A stretch of DNA of 64,000 nt from Methylobacterium brachiatum (lineage in GTDB: Bacteria; Pseudomonadota; Alphaproteobacteria; Rhizobiales; Beijerinckiaceae), in the NCBI RefSeq assembly GCF_020523825.1, contig NZ_JAJALK010000013.1, positions 98,259-162,258 on the forward strand, in the 5' to 3' direction. Numbering within the stretch: the first letter of the stretch is position 1; each line of letters starts with the position of its first letter. Positions 25,727-35,157 of the stretch are shown here, in pieces. The notes beneath the pieces were generated by a model. That model did no database searches. It was not told where the DNA came from and saw only the letters and a list, made by a program, of their open reading frames with translations. The position numbers and the translations under genes were made by a program.

Positions 25727-27142
25727 ATGCAGGTGACCGAGATCAACGCCCAGGGTCTGAAGCGCGAGTTTCAGGTGCTGCTGGCCGCCCAGGAACTCGA
25801 GGAGCGCCTGACGACCGAGCTCTCCGGCATGAAGGACAAGGTCCAGCTGAAGGGCTTCCGCCCCGGCAAGGTCCCGGTCGCGCATCTGCGCAAGGTCTAT
25901 GGCCGCTCGGTCATGGCCGAGGTGGTGCAGAACGCAGTCAACGAGGCCAACCGCAAGATCGTGGCCGATAACGGCCTCAAGCTGGCGCTGGAGCCGCAGG
26001 TCGAGTTCCCGACCGACCAGGCCGAGGTCGAGAAGGCGCTCGACGCTAAGGCCGACCTGGCCTTCAAGGTCGCCCTCGAGGTGATGCCGAATTTCGAGCT
26101 GGCCGACCTCTCCGACGTCAGCCTCAAGAAGCTCGTGGCCAAGCCCGACGAGTCCGAGGTCGACGAGGCCCTGCAGCGCATGGCCGGCCAGAGCCGTCCG
26201 TTCACCGAGCGGGAGGAGGGCGCCGAGGCCCAGAACGGCGACCGGGTCACCATCGATTTTGTCGGCCGCATCGACGGCGAGGAATTCCAGGGCGGCAAGG
26301 GCGAGGGGATCGACCTGGAGCTCGGCTCCGGCTCGTTCATCCCGGGCTTCGAGGAGCAGCTGGTCGGCGCCAAGGTCGGCGACAAGCGCGTCGTGAAGGC
26401 GACCTTCCCCGAGGCCTACGGCGCCGAGCATCTCGCCGGCAAGGATGCCGAGTTCGACGTGACCGTCACCAAGATCCAGGCCCCGGGCGAGGCCAAGATC
26501 GACGACGAGTTCGCCAAGTCGCTGGGCATGGAATCCCTCGAGAAGCTGCGCGAGGCGATTGCCAAGGCGATCGGCGGCGATTTCGAGGCGGCGTCGCGCC
26601 GCAAGCTCAAGAAGGAGCTCCTGGACGCGCTGGACGGCAAGTACGCTTTCGAGCTGCCGCCGACCCTCGTCGCGCAGGAATTCGCCAGCGTCTGGGCGCA
26701 GGTGGAGCAGGACCTGAAGGCCCGCGGCAAATCGTTCGAGGACGAGGACACCACCGAGGAGAAGGCCCAGGCCGACTACCGGAAGATCGCGGAGCGTCGC
26801 GTCCGTCTCGGTCTCGTGCTTGCGCAGGTCGGCGAGAGCGCCGATATCAAGGTTTCCGACGAGGAGGTGAACCAGGCCCTCATCGCCCGGGTCCGGCAGT
26901 TCCCGGGCCAGGAGCAGCAGGTGTGGGACTTCTACCGTAAGAACCCGCAGGCGCTCGCCGAGCTTCGGGCGCCGCTGTTCGAGGAGAAGGTGGTTGACCA
27001 CGTCCTCGGTCAGGTCAAACTCGTTGAGGAGCCGGTCTCGAAAGAGACGCTTTTCGCCGATGAGGATGACGACGACACGACCGGCGAGAAGCCGGCAGAT
27101 AAGGCCGAGGCCGAGGCCAAGACCGAGGCAAAGGCCGACTGA
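25727..27142 (+). CDS. tig: Trigger factor (ribosome-associated chaperone and prolyl isomerase)
   Basis: 471 residues. The N-terminal ribosome-binding domain has the signature GFRPGKVP (43-50). The FKBP-type PPIase domain spans about 160-245 (GDRVTIDFVGRIDGEEFQGG, FIPGFEEQLVGAKVGD). The helical C-terminal chaperone domain follows, with an acidic and Lys/Ala-rich tail (EDDDDTTGEKPADKAEAEAK). It binds nascent chains at the exit tunnel. It heads the conserved tig-clpP-clpX-lon cluster. Confidence 0.97.
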   Translation: MQVTEINAQGLKREFQVLLAAQELEERLTTELSGMKDKVQLKGFRPGKVPVAHLRKVYGRSVMAEVVQNAVNEANRKIVADNGLKLALEPQVEFPTDQAEVEKALDAKADLAFKVALEVMPNFELADLSDVSLKKLVAKPDESEVDEALQRMAGQSRPFTEREEGAEAQNGDRVTIDFVGRIDGEEFQGGKGEGIDLELGSGSFIPGFEEQLVGAKVGDKRVVKATFPEAYGAEHLAGKDAEFDVTVTKIQAPGEAKIDDEFAKSLGMESLEKLREAIAKAIGGDFEAASRRKLKKELLDALDGKYAFELPPTLVAQEFASVWAQVEQDLKARGKSFEDEDTTEEKAQADYRKIAERRVRLGLVLAQVGESADIKVSDEEVNQALIARVRQFPGQEQQVWDFYRKNPQALAELRAPLFEEKVVDHVLGQVKLVEEPVSKETLFADEDDDDTTGEKPADKAEAEAKTEAKAD

Positions 27143-27267
27143 GCCCCGCACTGTCCCAGGACGGCGGGCATAGGGTTAGGCGATGGTTAAGCATCGCCGG
27201 TGTTCGCTGACATGCCCGGGCTGCCCTGATTCGCGGCAGCCCCGGGCCTCACTCTGGGCAGGACGAG

Positions 27268-27894
27268 ATGAGAGATCCGATCGACGTCTATAACAACGCA
27301 CTCGTGCCGATGGTCGTCGAGCAGTCGAGCCGCGGCGAGCGCGCCTTCGACATCTACTCCCGCCTCCTGCGCGAACGCATCATCTTCCTCACCGGTCCCG
27401 TTGAGGATTACGGTGCGTCGCTGATCGTGGCGCAGCTGCTGTTCCTCGAGGCCGAGAATCCGAAGAAGGAAATTTCCTTCTATATCAATTCCCCCGGCGG
27501 CGTCGTCACCTCGGGCCTGTCGATCTACGACACGATGCAGTTCATCCGCTGCCCGGTGACCACGCTCTGCGTCGGCCAGGCCGCCTCGATGGGCTCCCTG
27601 CTGCTCACCGCCGGTGAGCCCGGCCACCGGTTCGCCCTGCCGAACGCCCGGATCATGGTCCACCAGCCGTCCGGCGGCTTCCAGGGCCAGGCCACCGACA
27701 TCCTCATCCATGCCCGCGAGATCGAGGCGCTGAAGCGGCGCCTGAACGAGATCTACGTGAAGCATACCGGCCGTGATTATGCGGCCATTGAGAATGCGCT
27801 GGAGCGCGACAATTTCATGACTGCGGATGCGGCCAAGGAGTTCGGCCTCATCGACGAGGTCATCCAGAAGCGTCCCGAGCCCGCAGCCGCCTGA
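27268..27894 (+). CDS. clpP: ATP-dependent Clp protease proteolytic subunit
   Basis: 208 residues. The catalytic triad is visible as Ser107 (GQAASMGSLLL), His132 (RIMVHQPSGG) and Asp181 (ERDNFM). The N-terminus VPMVVEQSSRGERAFDIYSRLL is the usual processed region. It forms a double heptameric chamber fed by ClpX, whose gene follows at 184 bases. A GC-rich hairpin (27214-27247) without a T-run lies in the leader. Confidence 0.97.
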   Translation: MRDPIDVYNNALVPMVVEQSSRGERAFDIYSRLLRERIIFLTGPVEDYGASLIVAQLLFLEAENPKKEISFYINSPGGVVTSGLSIYDTMQFIRCPVTTLCVGQAASMGSLLLTAGEPGHRFALPNARIMVHQPSGGFQGQATDILIHAREIEALKRRLNEIYVKHTGRDYAAIENALERDNFMTADAAKEFGLIDEVIQKRPEPAAA

Positions 27895-28078
27895 CGGTTG
27901 CGTCGCCTGACCGCCGCGGCGTGGCCTTGATCCCGCCGCGGCAGCGTGTTTGCATCCGATGACAGGGCCCATCGGTCAAAGGCGCGCAGCATACTGTTTC
28001 TTTAAACGGGCCCCCTTACGTTGAAGCGATGCGCGTGCGCCCTTAGCCGGCTGCGTACGCGACGAATCGGAGACCGAT

Positions 28079-29350
<1,272 letters not shown>

Positions 29351-29372
29351 GCGCTTGGTAGGGTTGCGTTAA

Positions 29373-29394
29373 GCGCCCGGCTCCGGCCGGGCGC
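29373..29394 (+). terminator. Hairpin between clpX and lon
   Basis: A perfect 9-bp stem (GCGCCCGGC and GCCGGGCGC) with a TCCG tetraloop lies 23 bases after the clpX stop. No T-run follows, so it may be a weak or Rho-assisted terminator or an RNA stabiliser that separates clpX from lon. The 250-base gap holds no gene. Confidence 0.45.
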
Positions 29395-29600
29395 GCTGCG
29401 GGGAACATCTTGAAAACGCTGCCCCCCGCAGCCACCTCAGGCTCATCGCGGTGGCCGCTCGCTCCTTCGAGGAACGGTCCGCGTCGCCAGCCGCAAAGTT
29501 CACGACCATCCCGACCCTCGCGGCCCGGTCGGCAACTGGCAGTCGGTTCGCCCCATCTCCGGGGGAACCGAAGCCGGGCGTCCCTGAGAGGAAGTCCCCC

Positions 29601-32027
29601 ATGACACAGTCGAAATCGCGCCAGCCGGTCGTCCCGGGTTCGACGGGCTCCTATGCCGTTCTGCCCCTGCGCGACATCGTTGTCTTCCCGCACATGATCG
29701 TGCCCCTGTTCGTCGGACGCGAAAAGTCGATCCGCGCCCTCGAAGAGGCCGTGCGCACCGATCGCCACATCCTGCTCGCCACCCAGATCAATGCGGGTGA
29801 CGACGATCCGGCGACCGACGCCATCTACAAGATCGGGACGCTGGCCTCCGTGCTGCAGCTGCTGAAGCTGCCCGACGGCACCGTGAAGGTTCTGGTCGAG
29901 GGTATCGGCCGCGCCAAGGTGACGGGCTTCACCCGCTCCGACGAGTATTACGAGGCCACCGCCGAAGCCCTGCACGACGAGCTCGGCGACCGCGTCGAGG
30001 CCGAGGCGCTCGCGCGCTCGGTGCTCTCGGAGTTCGAGAACTACGTCAAGCTGAACAAGAAGATCTCCCCGGAGGTCGTCTCGGCCGTGACCCAGATCGA
30101 CGAGCCCTCGAAGCTCGCCGACACGATCGGCTCGCACCTCCTCGTCAAGATCTCCGACAAGCAGGGCATCCTTGAGACCCCCACGGTGGCGCAGCGCCTC
30201 GAGCGCGTGCTGTCGCTGATGGAGAGCGAGATCTCCGTGCTCCAGGTGGAGAAGCGCATCCGGACCCGCGTCAAGCGGCAGATGGAGAAGACCCAGCGCG
30301 AGTACTACCTCAACGAGCAGATGAAGGCGATCCAGAAGGAGCTGGGCGACTCCGAGGATGGCCGCGACGAGCTGGCCGAGCTCGAGGAGAAGATCGAGAA
30401 GACCAAGTTCACCAAGGAAGCCCGCGACAAGGCCACCGCCGAGCTGAAGAAGCTCCGGCAGATGTCGCCGATGTCCGCCGAGGCGACGGTGGTGCGCAAC
30501 TATCTGGACTGGATGCTCGGCATCCCGTGGGGCAAGCGCTCGAAGATCAAGAAGGATCTGCTCGGCGCCCAGGTCCTGCTGGACAACGACCATTTCGGCC
30601 TGGACAAGGTCAAGGAGCGGATCGTCGAGTACCTCGCCGTTCAGCAGCGGGCGAACAAGCTCACCGGCCCGATCCTGTGCCTCGTCGGTCCCCCCGGCGT
30701 CGGCAAGACCTCGCTCGGCAAGTCCATCGCCAAGGCGACGGGTCGCGAGTTCGTGCGCATGTCCCTCGGCGGCGTGCGTGACGAGGCCGAGATCCGCGGT
30801 CACCGCCGAACCTATATCGGATCGATGCCCGGCAAGATCGTCCAGTCGATGCGCAAGGCCAAGACCTCGAACCCGCTCATCCTGCTCGACGAGATCGACA
30901 AGATGGGCATGGATTTCCGCGGCGATCCGTCGGCGGCACTCCTCGAGGTGCTCGACCCTGAGCAGAACAGCACCTTCAACGACCACTACCTGGAGGTGGA
31001 TTACGACCTCTCGAACGTGATGTTCGTGACCACGGCCAACACCCTCAACATCCCCGGCCCGCTCATGGACCGGATGGAGGTGATCCGCATCGCCGGGTAC
31101 ACCGAGGAGGAGAAGGTCGAGATCGCGCGCAAGCACCTGATCCCGAACGCCCTGAAGAAGCACGGCCTCGGAACCCACGAGTGGTCGATCGACGACGATG
31201 GCTTGATGATGCTGGTCCGCCGCTACACGCGGGAAGCCGGCGTCCGCAACCTGGAGCGCGAGCTGTCCAACCTGATCCGCAAGGCAGTGAAGGAGATCCT
31301 GATCACCAAGACCAAGTCGGTCGCGGTGAACGTGGAAACCCTTCCGGTCTTCCTCGGCCCGCCGAAGTTCCGCTACGGCGAGATCGACGCGGACGATCAG
31401 GTCGGCGTGGTCACGGGTCTGGCTTGGACCGAGGTCGGCGGCGAGTTGCTGACGATCGAGGGTGTCATGATGCCCGGCAAGGGCAAGATGACCGTCACGG
31501 GCAACCTGAAGGACGTGATGAAGGAGTCGATCTCGGCGGCCGCATCCTATGTGCGCTCGCGGGCGATCGATTTCGGGATCGAGCCGCCGCTGTTCGAACG
31601 TCGCGACATCCACGTCCACGTGCCTGAAGGGGCGACCCCGAAGGACGGCCCGTCCGCCGGCATCGCCATGGCGACCGCCATCGTCTCGACGCTGACCGGC
31701 ATCGCCGTCCGCCGCGATATCGCGATGACCGGTGAGGTCACGCTCCGCGGTCGGGTCCTGCCGATCGGCGGCCTGAAGGAGAAGCTGCTGGCCGCGCTTC
31801 GCGGCGGCATCAAGATCGTGCTGATCCCCGAGGAGAACGCCAAGGACATCGCCGAGGTGCCCGACAGCGTGAAGAACGGGCTGGAGATCATCCCGGTCTC
31901 CCGGATGGATCAGGTGCTGGAGAAGGCCCTGGTGCGTGCGCCGGTCGCCATCGAGTGGGAGGAGCCGCTGCCCGTGGCCAAGCCCGCCCGGACGGAAGAG
32001 GACGGCGCGGCGTTCATCGCCCACTGA
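29601..32027 (+). CDS. lon: ATP-dependent protease Lon
   Basis: 808 residues from the ATG preceded by GAGAGGAAG (MTQSKSRQPVV); upstream in-frame ATGs lack family support. The N-terminal LON substrate domain includes VLPLRDIVVFPHMIVPLFVGR. The AAA+ module has GPPGVGKTS and ILLDEIDKMG. The proteolytic domain has PKDGPSAGIAMATAI with catalytic Ser685 and the later Lys in GGLKEKLLAA. It degrades misfolded and regulatory proteins. It is the last gene of the cluster, followed by a strong terminator. Confidence 0.98.
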   Translation: MTQSKSRQPVVPGSTGSYAVLPLRDIVVFPHMIVPLFVGREKSIRALEEAVRTDRHILLATQINAGDDDPATDAIYKIGTLASVLQLLKLPDGTVKVLVEGIGRAKVTGFTRSDEYYEATAEALHDELGDRVEAEALARSVLSEFENYVKLNKKISPEVVSAVTQIDEPSKLADTIGSHLLVKISDKQGILETPTVAQRLERVLSLMESEISVLQVEKRIRTRVKRQMEKTQREYYLNEQMKAIQKELGDSEDGRDELAELEEKIEKTKFTKEARDKATAELKKLRQMSPMSAEATVVRNYLDWMLGIPWGKRSKIKKDLLGAQVLLDNDHFGLDKVKERIVEYLAVQQRANKLTGPILCLVGPPGVGKTSLGKSIAKATGREFVRMSLGGVRDEAEIRGHRRTYIGSMPGKIVQSMRKAKTSNPLILLDEIDKMGMDFRGDPSAALLEVLDPEQNSTFNDHYLEVDYDLSNVMFVTTANTLNIPGPLMDRMEVIRIAGYTEEEKVEIARKHLIPNALKKHGLGTHEWSIDDDGLMMLVRRYTREAGVRNLERELSNLIRKAVKEILITKTKSVAVNVETLPVFLGPPKFRYGEIDADDQVGVVTGLAWTEVGGELLTIEGVMMPGKGKMTVTGNLKDVMKESISAAASYVRSRAIDFGIEPPLFERRDIHVHVPEGATPKDGPSAGIAMATAIVSTLTGIAVRRDIAMTGEVTLRGRVLPIGGLKEKLLAALRGGIKIVLIPEENAKDIAEVPDSVKNGLEIIPVSRMDQVLEKALVRAPVAIEWEEPLPVAKPARTEEDGAAFIAH

Positions 32028-32051
32028 CCCGCTCCGTGATCCGATGAGACA

Positions 32052-32084
32052 AGCCCCCGGAGCCCGCTCCGGGGGCTTTTTCGT
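32052..32084 (+). terminator. Rho-independent terminator of lon
   Basis: An 11-bp stem (AGCCCCCGGAG and CTCCGGGGGCT) with a short CCCG-type loop is followed by a T-run, 24 bases after the lon stop. Confidence 0.9.
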
Positions 32085-32098
32085 GGGACGAGCCCGCC

Positions 32099-32857
32099 AT
32101 GCGCATCCTGCTGATCAACCCCAATACCAGCCAGGCCGTGACCGACCTCGTCGCTGGCCATGTCCGCCGCCAGATCGGCGAACGGGCCGCGTTGCGGGCG
32201 GTGACCGGCCGCTTCGGCGCCCGCTACATCGCGAGCCGCGCGGCTTCGGCCATCGCGGCCCACGCCGCTCTCGACGCCCTGGCGGAGCACGGGGATGGGT
32301 GCGATGCGGTCTACCTGGCCTGCTTCGGGGATCCGGGCCTGTTCGCCCTGCGGGAACTGTCCCCGGTCCCGGTGATCGGCATGGCCGAGGCGGCCTGTCA
32401 CGAGGCCGCCGCCACAGGGCGATTCGGGATCGTCACCGGCGGCGCGGCCTGGGGTCCCATGCTGAGCGAGTTCGTCGGCACGATCGGCCTGGCCGACCGT
32501 CTCGCAGCGATCACCACGATCGCCCCGAGCGGCGGCGAGATCGCCGCGGATCCGGATCGCGCCTTGGGCGCCCTGGCGCAGGCCTGCCGGGATAGTCACG
32601 CGGCGGGTGCAGAAACGGTGATCCTCGGCGGGGCCGGCCTGGCGGGCCTCGCCCCACGCATCGCCGGGCAGGTCCCGTGTCCGCTGATCTGCTCGGTCGA
32701 GGCCGGCACAAGGGCCGTCCTGGCCGCCACGGGGGCGCCACCCATGCCGCCACCGCGCCCGGTTCCGGTCGAAAGCACCGGCCTCGCGCCTGCGCTGGCC
32801 CGCCGCCTCGCCGCCCCCGACGGCGCCCCCTTGCATCGCACCGACCCCATGCCGTAA
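32099..32857 (+). CDS. Asp/Glu/hydantoin racemase family protein with an altered active site
   Basis: 252 residues. The start MRILLINPNTSQAVTDLV and the body (ACFGDPGLFALRELSPVPVIGMAEAA, GRFGIVTGG) are typical of the hydantoin/Asp/Glu racemase family, which uses two cysteines as acid and base. The first, Cys75 (YLACFGDPG), is present. The second, expected in ILGCAGM, is Gly178 (ILGGAGLAGL). A normal two-base racemization is therefore unlikely, and the enzyme may be a decarboxylase/isomerase-like relative or inactive. A Pro-rich segment (PPMPPPRPVPVE) lies near the end. It follows the lon terminator. Confidence 0.82.
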   Translation: MRILLINPNTSQAVTDLVAGHVRRQIGERAALRAVTGRFGARYIASRAASAIAAHAALDALAEHGDGCDAVYLACFGDPGLFALRELSPVPVIGMAEAACHEAAATGRFGIVTGGAAWGPMLSEFVGTIGLADRLAAITTIAPSGGEIAADPDRALGALAQACRDSHAAGAETVILGGAGLAGLAPRIAGQVPCPLICSVEAGTRAVLAATGAPPMPPPRPVPVESTGLAPALARRLAAPDGAPLHRTDPMP

Positions 32858-32869
32858 CGGTCGGCCGCC

Positions 32870-32945
32870 GGGCGGTTAGCTCAGTTGGTAGAGCGTCTCC
32901 TTTACACGGAGAGGGTCGGGGGTTCGAGTCCCTCACCGCCCACCA
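32870..32945 (+). tRNA. tRNA-Val (anticodon UAC)
   Basis: 76 nt with encoded CCA. The acceptor stem is GGGCGGT with ACCGCCC, the D loop is AGCTCAGTTGGTAGAGC, the anticodon stem TCTCC/GGAGA encloses TTTACAC (UAC), and the T loop is GGTTCGAGTCC. Its 3' 45 bases are the left attachment site of the integrated element and stay functional because the element brought an identical 3' part. Confidence 0.96.
32901..32945 (+). repeat. Left attachment site (attL)
   Basis: This 45-base sequence begins TTTACACGGAGAGGG and ends CACCGCCCACCA. It is identical to 56030-56074, and identity stops exactly at both ends of each copy. It covers the tRNA-Val anticodon loop to CCA, a standard crossover target. Confidence 0.95.
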
Positions 32946-33012
32946 TCAAGTGTATCAGATCGCACGCTTATCTGGTTTTTGACTGCGTATCTGCACTCCA
33001 CTGATTCAATTT

Positions 33013-33031
33013 GGGGTGCATACGGGGTGCA
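33013..33031 (+). promoter_or_regulatory. Candidate integrase arm-type sites, left end
   Basis: Two copies of GGGGTGCA (33013-33020 and 33024-33031) lie 11 bases apart, 68 bases inside attL. The same octamer occurs three times at the right end with the same 11-base spacing. Matching short repeats near both ends of an element are typical of tyrosine-integrase arm binding sites. The rest of 32946-33210 shows no credible gene. Confidence 0.55.
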
Positions 33032-33210
33032 AAGCGCTCGGTGTGCTGTCTGGGCGTGGATCAGAGATCGGCCTCTGTCTTCCCCGCAGAACGGTACTTT
33101 CGAGATCGAATCAACCGCCGTCGCGTGCTCAAGAAGCCGACGGATTAGCTCGCGGGCTAAGCCAACGAGTGATCGGTCGAGCCGATCGGGTGGAGATATC
33201 GCGAGAAGAG

Positions 33211-33774
33211 TTAGAGGCGCCCGGCGATCACGTCGTAGGTTCCGCCGTCCGGCGCGTTATCCAGATACGTTCGAATTAGATCGTTGCGTTGTGCTGTCGC
33301 GACCATCGTCCGGTGCAACTGATCGGCCTGACGCATCTTCACTGCATATTTCGGATCGGCGAGCAGCTGAGCGAATTGCGCCAGGCCCGCGACGCTGCGT
33401 GTGGGCTGGTAGTTCCATCGGTGGCCAGAGCGGAATTCGCGTCCGTGGATGATCAGGGGACCGGCGCGCTGGATCTGCGGATTGAGCGGCCGGACAAGCC
33501 CGAGATCGGTCATGTGCCCGCCGAACTCGAACCATGCATGCGAGCAATCAATGTCGTCCGTGCCGTCGTTTACGAAACCGACGACCGCCGTGCCGACGAT
33601 GCCGTGAACGATCTCGAGATGGTATTTCAGGAAGAGCGAGGCCCGGTAGCAGGCGCCCTGGAGCGGCAGGATCTCGGTCAGACGCCGGGCGGTTGTGACG
33701 ACTTGCTGCTCGTCGCTCGTCAGCCCGTTCAGCCAGGCCGCCTCTTGAGCCTTCCGTACCGCTGCCGCACCCAT
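33211..33774 (-). CDS. Transglutaminase-like (Cys-His-Asp) protein of unknown function
   Basis: 187 residues from the internal ATG (MGAAAVRKAQEAAWLNGL). A papain/transglutaminase-type triad is suggested by Cys42 (LQGACYRASLFLKYHL), His79 (CSHAWFEFGG) and Asp90 (HMTDLGLVRP). The spacing resembles the LasB/microcin-type leader peptidases of lasso-peptide systems and general transglutaminase-like peptidases, but no precursor or ATP-dependent cyclase gene is nearby. It is the leftmost gene of the element and is transcribed towards attL. Function unknown. Confidence 0.55.
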   Translation of the reverse strand: MGAAAVRKAQEAAWLNGLTSDEQQVVTTARRLTEILPLQGACYRASLFLKYHLEIVHGIVGTAVVGFVNDGTDDIDCSHAWFEFGGHMTDLGLVRPLNPQIQRAGPLIIHGREFRSGHRWNYQPTRSVAGLAQFAQLLADPKYAVKMRQADQLHRTMVATAQRNDLIRTYLDNAPDGGTYDVIAGRL

Positions 33775-34098
33775 CGTCTCAGCCCTTCTACGCATCTGTT
33801 GTCATTGGCCTCGAGATCGGGTTCAGCCGATCGACAGACAAGGTCTTGACTCGGTAAGCTATCGCGCTGGGCGCCGGGCCAACCCCGTCTTGCCCTGGGT
33901 CGGCATCACCAACCGCCTCAGTCGACGTTCTCCTGCTATCGTCGCCACACGGGGGGGGGCAACGGTAAGCCTGAGCTACAGGGGGGGGCGCGCGGCGATG
34001 CGCCCTCAGGGCGAAAGCCGGTGTGGATTGCGCAACCACAAAGAGCCCTCGGCGCTCGGCCCGCCTTACCTGAGATGCCCATCCATGTACTATGAGTT

Positions 34099-34139
34099 TG
34101 CACCCTGATCGAAAGCAGGGTGCATGCAATTGTTATAAG
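34099..34139 (+). promoter_or_regulatory. Inverted repeat and -10-like box before the three-gene operon
   Basis: Perfect 9-bp arms TGCACCCTG and CAGGGTGCA with an 8-base centre (34099-34124) are followed by TATAAG at 34134-34139, 16 bases before the ATG. The repeat would cover the -35 region, as a repressor operator would. Each arm contains GGGTGCA, close to the arm-type octamer of the integrase. The 360-base gap 33775-34155 otherwise holds only two G-runs and no gene. Confidence 0.4.
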
Positions 34140-34155
34140 ATGGTTCAGCGGATAG

Positions 34156-35157
34156 ATGGCCGAGACCGTTCACATCGCAGCCATGGCCACGAAGATCTCC
34201 AATCAGATCTTCTCGATGTTCATGTGGCAGAAGCGTGGGCCTACAGATCACAACTGGGACTGTGTCAAAAAAGGCGAGCACGGTAAAGAGACCCATCCAA
34301 CCGATGTTGTCTTTTTCTATGATGAACCGTATCGCGATGTTAGGACATACGTCCAGACGGATCTTAAAAGCTATAAAACAGGGTCGATCGTTCGCTCCAA
34401 GCTAGAGGCCGCAATTAGAAGCCTCGCCGAGCAGATCAGCTGCGCTGAAGTAAGTGCCGAATACCAGAAAGACTACACACATGCCCACAGGACGAGCGAA
34501 ATAGTGGGCATGCTCTTTGTTTACAACCACGATGTGGGATATGATCGTGACTTCAGCGATGAACTCAAGCGCCTCAAACTCGACGGGCTAGACATCCCGC
34601 GAAATCGCCGCATCTTCGTTTTAGGACCTATGGAGATCCGCTGGCTCCATAATGTTAGCCACGACATGCAATGGCTACGAGGAAGCTCAGAAGATGACAA
34701 ATTGCCCAGCGCCGAACATTGCACTTATTTTTATCCGCAGGGCGATAGAGGAATTCAAGTTCTTGGTTCTAAGAAATGTGCGGCTATATTGGAGGTTTTA
34801 ACGGGGCCGTGGATTATAATAAGGTATCGTAATGAAGAAATGCGTCAGAACGGATACATAATTTACTATCGCGATGATGAAGCGTCAGTTGACGACTTTT
34901 TGTATTTTATAGATTATATGCGTCGCTATGGCATGCTGGCCGATCACGACAAAATCAGGATTCGATACATTGAAAACGGATCTGCGACTTCCTCTACGTT
35001 TCAGAGTGCGCAGCAACAGTATGCGGAACTCGTCGCAAAATCGCTCACCGATCCTGATAGTCTTGCTGCCGCGGTTCGAAGAATCGTTATTGAACCAGTG
35101 AACAGCATCGCGGTGAAGTTTGTGGACGAACAAATTGGAATGGAATATGCCCGATAA
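34156..35157 (+). CDS. Putative PD-(D/E)XK nuclease, first gene of a three-gene candidate defence operon
   Basis: 333 residues, about 48-50% GC, far below the host. The N-terminal region has THPTDVVFFYDEPY (about 46-59) followed by RTYVQTDLKSY (about 63-73). An Asp in a first strand, then a (D/E)xK in the next strand (TDLK), is the PD-(D/E)XK nuclease pattern. LEAAIRSLAEQISCAEVS would then be the following helix. MLFVYNHDVGYD, IFVLGPMEIRWL and GYIIYYRDDE suggest further alternating strands. There is no membrane segment. The last 11 bases overlap the next gene. I do not recognise a named family; the nuclease call is motif-based. Confidence 0.55.
   Translation: MAETVHIAAMATKISNQIFSMFMWQKRGPTDHNWDCVKKGEHGKETHPTDVVFFYDEPYRDVRTYVQTDLKSYKTGSIVRSKLEAAIRSLAEQISCAEVSAEYQKDYTHAHRTSEIVGMLFVYNHDVGYDRDFSDELKRLKLDGLDIPRNRRIFVLGPMEIRWLHNVSHDMQWLRGSSEDDKLPSAEHCTYFYPQGDRGIQVLGSKKCAAILEVLTGPWIIIRYRNEEMRQNGYIIYYRDDEASVDDFLYFIDYMRRYGMLADHDKIRIRYIENGSATSSTFQSAQQQYAELVAKSLTDPDSLAAAVRRIVIEPVNSIAVKFVDEQIGMEYAR

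Noticed and set aside
27214..27247. GC-rich hairpin before clpP as a terminator of tig
   Set aside because: No T-run follows and the stem has a bulge; it could be any RNA structure of the clpP leader, so no terminator is claimed.
32979..33452. 157-codon plus-strand frame near attL
   Set aside because: Arg/Ser-rich, overlaps the arm-type sites and the transglutaminase-like gene, no ribosome binding site.
33948..33988. G-runs (9 and 8 Gs) as a functional element
   Set aside because: Homopolymers alone give no evidence of function and are prone to sequencing error; noted only as poor sequence context.
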